Made by a program: the position numbers and the translations under genes. From contig CANGVB010000163.1 of assembly GCA_947456995.1 (NCBI GenBank), positions 1 to 7,487 on the forward strand: DNA of 7,487 bases. Reading direction: 5' to 3'. Shown one piece after another: positions 1 through 4,833 of this stretch (positions within the stretch are counted from its first letter, which is position 1; every line of letters begins with the position of its first letter). The stretch comes from Bryobacteraceae bacterium. Lineage in GTDB: Bacteria; Acidobacteriota; Terriglobia; Bryobacterales; Bryobacteraceae. The notes under the pieces are model-generated. The model was not told the DNA's origin. It saw only the letters and a program-made list of their open reading frames with translations, and did not search any database.

Positions 1-453
1 AATCCCTACGTCCTCCATGCCAATGGGTCAGACCACCGTGTCGGTTACGAACCGGGTGAATCCCAGTCTGGCCTCTTCGGCGGCAACTCCAACTGGCGCG
101 GCCCCATCTGGTTCCCGGTCAACTACCTCTTGATCGAGAGCCTGCAAAAATTCCATCACTATCATGGAGACGCAATCGAGGTGGAATGTCCAACGGGTTC
201 GGGCAATATGGTCACGCTCGATAAGGTTTGCGAAGAACTTTCGCGCCGCCTAAGCTCGATCTTTCTGCCTTGCAGCGAGGGATTCCGTCCCGGGATGGCC
301 CACCATCCCAAATTCTCAGAAGATGAGCACTTCAAGAACAACATTCTGTTCTACGAGTACTTCAACGGCGATTCGGGCCTTGGCCTTGGAGCCTCTCACC
401 AAACCGGCTGGACGGCGCTAGTCGCCAAGCTCATGCAGACAATTGACTGCTAG
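1..453 (+). CDS. GH63/MGH1-like glycoside hydrolase, C-terminal fragment
   Basis: The reading frame is open from base 1 and ends at TAG 451-453, giving the last 150 residues of a larger protein whose start lies left of the window. The segment [20 protein letters not shown] (about residues 30-49) and the terminal [14 protein letters not shown] are typical of the (alpha/alpha)6 barrel of GH63-type glucosidases and MGH1-like hydrolases. These enzymes release glucose or related sugars from oligosaccharides by an inverting mechanism. The Glu in [10 protein letters not shown] (codon 355-357) sits where GH37/GH63 enzymes carry the catalytic base (E-N/Y-Y/F-x-x-x-x-G), so it is the likely base; this is inferred from motif position. 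The catalytic acid would lie in the missing part. Substrate and localisation cannot be told from this fragment. The last 36 bp overlap the convergent phosphatase gene. Family assignment is fairly sure, specificity is not. Confidence 0.85.
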   Translation, partial: NPYVLHANGSDHRVGYEPGESQSGLFGGNSNWRGPIWFPVNYLLIESLQKFHHYHGDAIEVECPTGSGNMVTLDKVCEELSRRLSSIFLPCSEGFRPGMAHHPKFSEDEHFKNNILFYEYFNGDSGLGLGASHQTGWTALVAKLMQTIDC

Positions 454-888
454 GTTGCGCACGGCTAACTGGATGGTGCGAAAGCATGCTTCCAGTTGCC
501 TGGCGGTCTGGCAGTAGGGGTCTTCAATTTCCTTCTTCGCTCCTGGAATCAGAGAAGAGAGATAGGCAGTCTTCGGTTGCGCCTCCGGGCTATCGCCGAG
601 CAGCAGGTCCTCATTCAGCTGATCCATTATGAAGATCTGGTCGTATTGACGGAGCAGCCCACTGGAAGTGCGTGTTGCACGATGGGACTCCAGCGAAAGT
701 CCAAGTTGCTTGGCCATCGCTCGGGCATGGGGTTCGGCCCGCTCATCGGGCTCGGCCCGGACTCCTGCAGAAGCAAACCGAATGCCTTTCAACTTTGGGT
801 GCTGTGAAACCTCGTGCCGAAAACACGCTTCGGCAAAGGCACTGCGCATAATGTTTCCGTAGCAAACAAACAAGATGGATTGAGGCAC
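418..888 (-). CDS. low-molecular-weight protein tyrosine phosphatase
   Basis: A 156-residue cytoplasmic protein, the usual LMW-PTP size. The P-loop C-x5-R-S lies at residues 9-16 (CYGNIMRS), with Cys9 as the expected nucleophile and Arg15 binding phosphate. FASAGV at 38-43 and the IMD segment at 87-89 are family landmarks, and Asp123 in EDPYC is the expected general acid. The I in GNIMRS is the tyrosine-phosphatase form; arginine phosphatases of the YwlE type carry Thr there. An arsenate reductase role is possible but less supported. The start is GTG at 888, overlapping the TAG of the upstream aldolase gene by one base (TAGTG). A GAGG about 11 nt upstream (900-903) may be its ribosome site. 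The next in-frame Met (14) falls inside the P-loop, so GTG is effectively forced. It is the last gene of a four-gene unit, and its 3' end runs 36 bp into the glycosidase gene. The target protein is unknown. Confidence 0.93.
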   Translation of the reverse strand: MPQSILFVCYGNIMRSAFAEACFRHEVSQHPKLKGIRFASAGVRAEPDERAEPHARAMAKQLGLSLESHRATRTSSGLLRQYDQIFIMDQLNEDLLLGDSPEAQPKTAYLSSLIPGAKKEIEDPYCQTARQLEACFRTIQLAVRNLAVNCLHELGD

Positions 889-1967
889 TAGCTTCTCAGC
901 CTCGACAGGATTTCAGGCGCTGCTGCACGCAGCCAGGTTTCGTTAACGGCAACGATAAACTGGTCGTCTTTCGGCGCACTCAGAACCACGCCTGCGGCCT
1001 GAGCCTTCCTTTGAAAACTCACTGCATCGCTCACTTTCAATAGAAATAGATTTGTGCCATTCGGGATGCGCTTTACTTCAAAACGACGATCCTCCTTCAG
1101 GCCCGCAATCACGGCCTCAGCCGTTTGGACTGCCTTCGCGTAACGAGCAGAGAACCCCTGCACTCCGTTCAGCGCGATGCCAGCATAAGGCCAGGCCTCA
1201 TGTTGGCCACCGCCAAACATCCGGCGGGCATGAAATAGATCAGTTAGCAGCTTCTTCGGCCCTGCAAGAATAGCCCCACTGGCAGCACCAAAATACTTGT
1301 ACATCGAGATATAAACCATGTCGAAGAGATTGGCATAGTCGCGAACGTTTAACCCACTGTAGGCCGCCGCCATATATAGCCGCGCGCCATCGAGATGCAG
1401 GCCAACACCTTCACCGCGAGCCCAACCCGATATCTTCTTCATCTCCGCAAGATCGAAGGCCTCACCCGTTTTACGACGAACCGGTGATTCGATCATGATG
1501 GCTCCAATCGGAGTCTTCACCCGCCCAGTGGCTGAGCGGTTGGCCATCTCTTTCACTTCATCCAGTGTGAAGGTGGCGCGCCCCGGGGCAAGTGGAATCA
1601 GATTCAGGCCACTCAGCGTCTGGCAGCAATCACCACAATCGTTATAAAGATGCGACTCCGCTTGCACCAATACACGCTTGCGATCCCCAGCTAGCGTTCG
1701 CACGGCCATATGATTGGCAAGAGTACCGGTGGGAAACCATACGGCCATCTCTTTGCCCAGCTCAGCCGCCATATGGGCTTCCAGTTTCTCTACAACACCA
1801 CCAAGCCCATAATTATCGGCAGCAATGCCACCAGCCAGCTTCTGCAGCAACTCGGCATAGGCGACAGGGGAGAGTGGAATGCCGTCCCCACTTGCGATCA
1901 CTGGTGCGGATGAAGCAGCAAGTGCCATCACAGGTGTCGCCAGGAATCCTCTTCTTCTCATCCTCAT
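888..1967 (-). CDS. Tat-exported threonine aldolase-like PLP enzyme (beta-eliminating lyase family)
   Basis: A fold-type I PLP enzyme resembling low-specificity L-threonine aldolase, which cleaves threonine to glycine and acetaldehyde. From ATG 1967 it has 359 residues. MRMRRRGFLATPVMALAASSAPVIA at the N-terminus (RRGFLA core, hydrophobic stretch, VIA cleavage site) looks like a Tat signal. Family landmarks follow: DNYGLGGVVEKLE (51-63), FPTGTLANHMAVR (78-90), HLDGAR (191-196, Asp binding the PLP ring) and YKYFGA with Lys224 as expected Schiff-base lysine, then GGGQHE (252-257). Several spots differ from ordinary aldolases: SKG is YKY, GGGxRQ is GGGQHE, and the HIxxxE region reads HLYNDCGDCC with Cys at the Glu position. 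The exact reaction is therefore uncertain. An in-frame GTG at 2006 would overlap the amidase gene by 31 bp; I prefer ATG 1967, 8 nt after the amidase stop, because it gives a normal Tat n-region. No clear Shine-Dalgarno is seen, which fits re-initiation. Confidence 0.85.
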   Translation of the reverse strand: MRMRRRGFLATPVMALAASSAPVIASGDGIPLSPVAYAELLQKLAGGIAADNYGLGGVVEKLEAHMAAELGKEMAVWFPTGTLANHMAVRTLAGDRKRVLVQAESHLYNDCGDCCQTLSGLNLIPLAPGRATFTLDEVKEMANRSATGRVKTPIGAIMIESPVRRKTGEAFDLAEMKKISGWARGEGVGLHLDGARLYMAAAYSGLNVRDYANLFDMVYISMYKYFGAASGAILAGPKKLLTDLFHARRMFGGGQHEAWPYAGIALNGVQGFSARYAKAVQTAEAVIAGLKEDRRFEVKRIPNGTNLFLLKVSDAVSFQRKAQAAGVVLSAPKDDQFIVAVNETWLRAAAPEILSRLRS

Positions 1968-1975
1968 AGAATGAC

Positions 1976-3616
1976 TTAGAAACCGGGCGGACGCTTGAGA
2001 TGCCACTCTGTAGCATCTTGATAAGCCTTGGCAACCCTTGAGAGCTTGCCCTCTTCAAAAAGATGGCCGGTGAAAAGCAGCCCCAAAGCGTTGTTATTGG
2101 GGAAGCCGCAGGGCACAACAATTTGCGGCTGGCCAGTGAGGTTCGTAACCGTCAGGGACGGAGAACCCGTCGGCGATACAAGCGCATCAAAACCACCCAT
2201 GAACTTGTGGAAGTCGCGCATCAGCAGCGTACGCGCACGGGCGGCGCGAATGTACTCAACGGCCGGAGTGAGCCGGCTTGATCGGAATGAATTGGGCCAA
2301 TCGTTCGCCTTTTGGCTGGTCAGCTTTTCAGCGCCGCCATTGCGAGTGAAATCATCAAAGGCGGCGCCAGCCTCGGCATTCAGCATCAGCACCAGGTCGC
2401 CTGCTGGAAACTCGGGCAACCTGGTATCCACTAGTTGCATCCCCGTCCTCGACAGCGCAGCCAGAGCATCGTCATAGTGCTTCTTGCGCACCTCATCGGT
2501 GATGCGCGTAAAGTTGTCACGCAGAACACCAATCTTCATCTTGCTTACAGGCGCGGCCGCTTCCCAATGAACGGGCGCCGGATAACGGGCCGACATATCT
2601 TTGCCGTCCGGGCCATCAATCACTCGCAGCACCAACATGCAGTCTTCCACGGAGCGGCAGATGGGCCCAATCTTGTCCATCGTCCAGGAGAGTGCCATCG
2701 CCCCTGTTCTGGGAACACGGCCAAAAGTGGGCCGCAAACCAGTCACACCGCAACGCGTTGAAGGAGTAACAATCGAGCCTAAAGTCTCGGTACCAAGAGA
2801 GAACGCAACCAAACCGGCGGCAGTCGCCGAAGCCGAACCTGCCGACGAGCCCGAGGAAGTCTGCTCAAGATTCCAAGGGGTCTTCGTATCCCCGCCAAAC
2901 CAGACACCACCCATTGCGAGCGAACCCATCGAAAGCTTGGCGCAAAGCACTGCGCCCGCGGCCGTCAAGCGTTCTATCACCGTCGCAGTGTAGTCGAAGC
3001 TCTGATCCTTGTAGGGCTCAGCACCCCAAGTGGTCTTGTAGCCCTTAACGGCAAAGAGATCTTTGGCCCCGTACGGCAACCCGTGCAGAGGGCCATGATA
3101 CCTGCCGCGCTTCAGATCGAGATCGGCTTGCTTCGCCTGCTCCAGTGCTAGTTCCTCAGTCAGTGTAATCGTGCACAGCAGGGTCGGCGAATGCTTCTTC
3201 AGACGCTCCAGATACATCTTTGTAAGGTCTGTAGAGGTGATCCTTTTGCTTCGGATCAAAACCCCAAGGTGAGTCGCCGGCCAAAATGCCAGATCTTCAA
3301 TGTTCTTCCAGGCCGGTAGCTTATTTAGCCGGGAAGGCTTGAAGATCGCCTTGCCAGAAGGCAAGGTCATTCCAGAAATCATCGGCGAAAAACTGATCGC
3401 TGGCTCCGTTTCAGAAGGAATATCGATCTTGCGCAAACTCGCGTAATTCGCGAGGGCCCGCTTGATACTGGGCAGCATCATGTCAAGCTGCTCATCCTGG
3501 AATTCGAGCCCCAACAAGGCAAGATTCTGCTTCACCAATTCGCGAGTCGGCTGTGTCTCTGCCGCCATTAAAGTGGCAAGGGCAGGAATAAACTGAGCGA
3601 GCGTTCTACGAGTCAT
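1976..3616 (-). CDS. amidase-signature family amidase, probably Tat-exported
   Basis: A 546-residue amidase-signature enzyme hydrolysing a C-N amide bond; the substrate is unknown. The Ser-cisSer-Lys triad is recognisable. Lys185 is in YGAKD, Ser257 in the TSSGSSAGSA glycine/serine loop and Ser281 in GTETLGS, where the nucleophile normally sits. The 24-residue spacing between the serines matches FAAH and malonamidase. RCGVTGLRPTFGRVPR (288-303) is the usual sequence after the nucleophile. The N-terminus MTRRTLAQFIPALATLMAAE has an RR pair followed by a short hydrophobic stretch and MAA, suggesting Tat export, though the n-region is short. About 100 residues precede the catalytic core. It could be confused with GatA, but the signal peptide and lack of gatB/gatC nearby argue against that. 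ATG 3616 lies 3 nt after the stop of the threonine synthase-like gene, and the aldolase-like gene follows after 8 nt, so one operon is likely. Confidence 0.92.
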   Translation of the reverse strand: MTRRTLAQFIPALATLMAAETQPTRELVKQNLALLGLEFQDEQLDMMLPSIKRALANYASLRKIDIPSETEPAISFSPMISGMTLPSGKAIFKPSRLNKLPAWKNIEDLAFWPATHLGVLIRSKRITSTDLTKMYLERLKKHSPTLLCTITLTEELALEQAKQADLDLKRGRYHGPLHGLPYGAKDLFAVKGYKTTWGAEPYKDQSFDYTATVIERLTAAGAVLCAKLSMGSLAMGGVWFGGDTKTPWNLEQTSSGSSAGSASATAAGLVAFSLGTETLGSIVTPSTRCGVTGLRPTFGRVPRTGAMALSWTMDKIGPICRSVEDCMLVLRVIDGPDGKDMSARYPAPVHWEAAAPVSKMKIGVLRDNFTRITDEVRKKHYDDALAALSRTGMQLVDTRLPEFPAGDLVLMLNAEAGAAFDDFTRNGGAEKLTSQKANDWPNSFRSSRLTPAVEYIRAARARTLLMRDFHKFMGGFDALVSPTGSPSLTVTNLTGQPQIVVPCGFPNNNALGLLFTGHLFEEGKLSRVAKAYQDATEWHLKRPPGF

Positions 3617-3619
3617 CGT

Positions 3620-4801
3620 TTATCGGGGGAAGAGCGGTGAATAGGCTTCGAGGTACTTGAGTCCGGCCCCGGTGTTGTAGATGACAATTTTCTCGCTTGC
3701 ATTGAGAAAGCCTGAGCCAATCAATCGCCGTACTGCAGCCACACAAGCCGCGCCTTCAGGTGCAACAAACATCCCCTCCAGCTTGGCCAGCTCTATACCG
3801 GCAGCCAGTGCTTCCTCGTCTGAGATTGCGATCGCCGTTCCACCCGATTCCCGGACAGCCCGTAAGATCAAAAAGTCGCCCAGTGGCTTCGGCACTCGAA
3901 GGCCGCTGGAAACGGTCTGCGCATTTTCAAAGAAGACACTGCGCTCAGCGCCCGATTCAAAAGCCTTCACCATCGGCTGGCAGCCCTCCGCCTGCACCAC
4001 GATCATCTTCGGCCTGCGCCCGGGCAATATCCAGCCCAGCGCTTCCATCTCTTCAAAGGCCTTCCACATCCCGATAAGCCCAACGCCACCCCCAGTCGGA
4101 TACAAGATCACGTCCGGCAACCGCCATTGCAATTGTTCGGCTAGCTCATAGCCCATCGTTTTCTTGCCTTCGATACGATACGGCTCCTTGAGCGTGGAAA
4201 CCTCAAACCAGCCTTCTTCCGCTTTGCGCTCGGCAACGATCTTCGCGCAATCGCTAATCAATCCGTCCACAAGGGTGACGTGCGCCCCAAAGGCCTTGCA
4301 CTCAATGTAGTTCGAGTGGGGCACATCGTTGGGCATAAAGATATGGCATTCAATCCCTGCGGCTGCGGCGTAAGCAGCAGACGCACTGGCAGCATTACCG
4401 GCCGAAGGAATAGCAATCTTCTGAATGCCAAGTTCTTTGCACATCGAGATCGCGCAAGACAGACCGCGGGCCTTGAAGCTGGCTGTAGGGTTGAGCCCTT
4501 CGTCCTTTACCCAAAGGTCGCTCGCACCAACGGCAGCGCCCAGCCGATTGGTACGAACCAGAGCAGTCATCCCTTCGCCCAGCGTCACAATGCTCGATGG
4601 CTTGGCCACTGGCAAGACAGGCGCGTAGCGCCACATGTTGGAAGGGCCTGAAGAGATCCATTCCCGATTCCATCCATCACGGGCCTTTTCCAGGTCATAG
4701 CGAACCAGAAGCGGCCAGCCATCGGGAGACAGATTCATTGCTTGGCCGGCAGGATAGGTCTTGCCCGTGCCGGAACATTCGAGGTGAGAGACGGTGGTCA
4801 T
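3620..4801 (-). CDS. thrC: threonine synthase-like PLP enzyme
   Basis: A 393-residue cytoplasmic fold-type II PLP enzyme. Threonine synthase converts O-phosphohomoserine to threonine and phosphate, the last step of threonine synthesis. Landmarks: LGEGMTALV (74-82; usually GEGxTPL), DEGLNPTASFKARGL (100-114) with Lys110 as Schiff-base lysine, SAGNAASASAAYAAAAGI (133-150), PTGGGVGLIGMWKAFEEME (235-253) whose glycine loop holds the PLP phosphate, and NTGAGLKY (377-384). The length and order match the plant/archaeal-like ThrC type. The N-terminus retains LEC (Cys9) and the GxPLLVRYDL segment, but the other cysteines of the usual C..C / C..C zinc-ribbon-like start are gone (SGTG; NLSPDG). ATG 4801 is the natural start because MTTVSHLECS is how this family begins. 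It is the first gene of the minus-strand unit, 32 bp from the divergent carboxypeptidase gene. Given the exported PLP and amidase partners, a side role on another amino acid cannot be excluded. Confidence 0.88.
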   Translation of the reverse strand: MTTVSHLECSGTGKTYPAGQAMNLSPDGWPLLVRYDLEKARDGWNREWISSGPSNMWRYAPVLPVAKPSSIVTLGEGMTALVRTNRLGAAVGASDLWVKDEGLNPTASFKARGLSCAISMCKELGIQKIAIPSAGNAASASAAYAAAAGIECHIFMPNDVPHSNYIECKAFGAHVTLVDGLISDCAKIVAERKAEEGWFEVSTLKEPYRIEGKKTMGYELAEQLQWRLPDVILYPTGGGVGLIGMWKAFEEMEALGWILPGRRPKMIVVQAEGCQPMVKAFESGAERSVFFENAQTVSSGLRVPKPLGDFLILRAVRESGGTAIAISDEEALAAGIELAKLEGMFVAPEGAACVAAVRRLIGSGFLNASEKIVIYNTGAGLKYLEAYSPLFPR

Positions 4802-4833
4802 TGTAAAGGGTAAAGAGTTATAGTAACGAAATC
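4802..4833. promoter_or_regulatory. 32-bp divergent intergenic region with overlapping candidate -10 boxes
   Basis: This is the only sequence between the divergent threonine synthase-like and carboxypeptidase starts, so both promoters must lie here or extend into the coding ends. On the plus strand TATAGT (4819-4824) is a 5/6 match to TATAAT and would start transcription about 0-4 nt before ATG 4834, that is, nearly leaderless. On the minus strand TATAAC (4822-4817) is also a 5/6 match and would give a leader of roughly 9 nt before ATG 4801. The two boxes share bases within GTTA-TAG-TAAC (4817-4827), a short inverted repeat. No good -35 element is seen at 16-18 bp for either side, and no Shine-Dalgarno lies at normal distance from either ATG. 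Promoter assignment is inference from pattern. Confidence 0.45.
4803..4816 (+). repeat. tandem heptamer GTAAAGG-GTAAAGA
   Basis: Two adjacent 7-bp units differing only in the last base (4803-4809 and 4810-4816) lie in the divergent intergenic region, between the threonine synthase-like start and the overlapping -10 boxes. They could be a small activator or repressor site, or chance in an A/G-rich stretch. They are too far from ATG 4834 (17-23 nt) to act as a normal ribosome site. Confidence 0.3.

Noticed and set aside
458..480. Inverted repeat CGCAC / GTGCG just after the glycosidase stop as a possible terminator.
   Set aside because: The stem is only 5 bp with a 13-nt loop, no T-run follows, and it lies inside the phosphatase coding region.
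1968..2006. GTG start at 2006 for the aldolase-like gene, adding 13 residues.
   Set aside because: It would overlap the amidase gene by 31 bp, has no better ribosome site and puts a non-typical extension before the Tat motif. ATG 1967 fits both spacing and signal-peptide layout.
2028..2477. A 149-codon plus-strand frame inside the amidase gene.
   Set aside because: It is antisense to conserved amidase sequence, with low-complexity Ser/Arg/Ala composition and no start context or family motif.
3349..3366. Perfect hairpin CCTTGCC-AGAA-GGCAAGG inside the amidase gene.
   Set aside because: The 7-bp stem and 4-nt loop are striking, but it encodes ordinary residues (TLPSGKA, 84-90), has no T-run on either side and sits mid-gene, so chance is the simplest explanation.
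1976..3616. Reading the amidase as GatA of the Glu-tRNA(Gln) amidotransferase.
   Set aside because: There is an N-terminal export-type leader plus about 100 extra residues, and no gatB or gatC beside it. Shared motifs are those of the whole amidase-signature family.
3681..4151. A 156-codon plus-strand frame inside the threonine synthase-like gene.
   Set aside because: Ser/Pro/Ala-rich translation lying opposite well-conserved PLP-enzyme motifs; a shadow frame.
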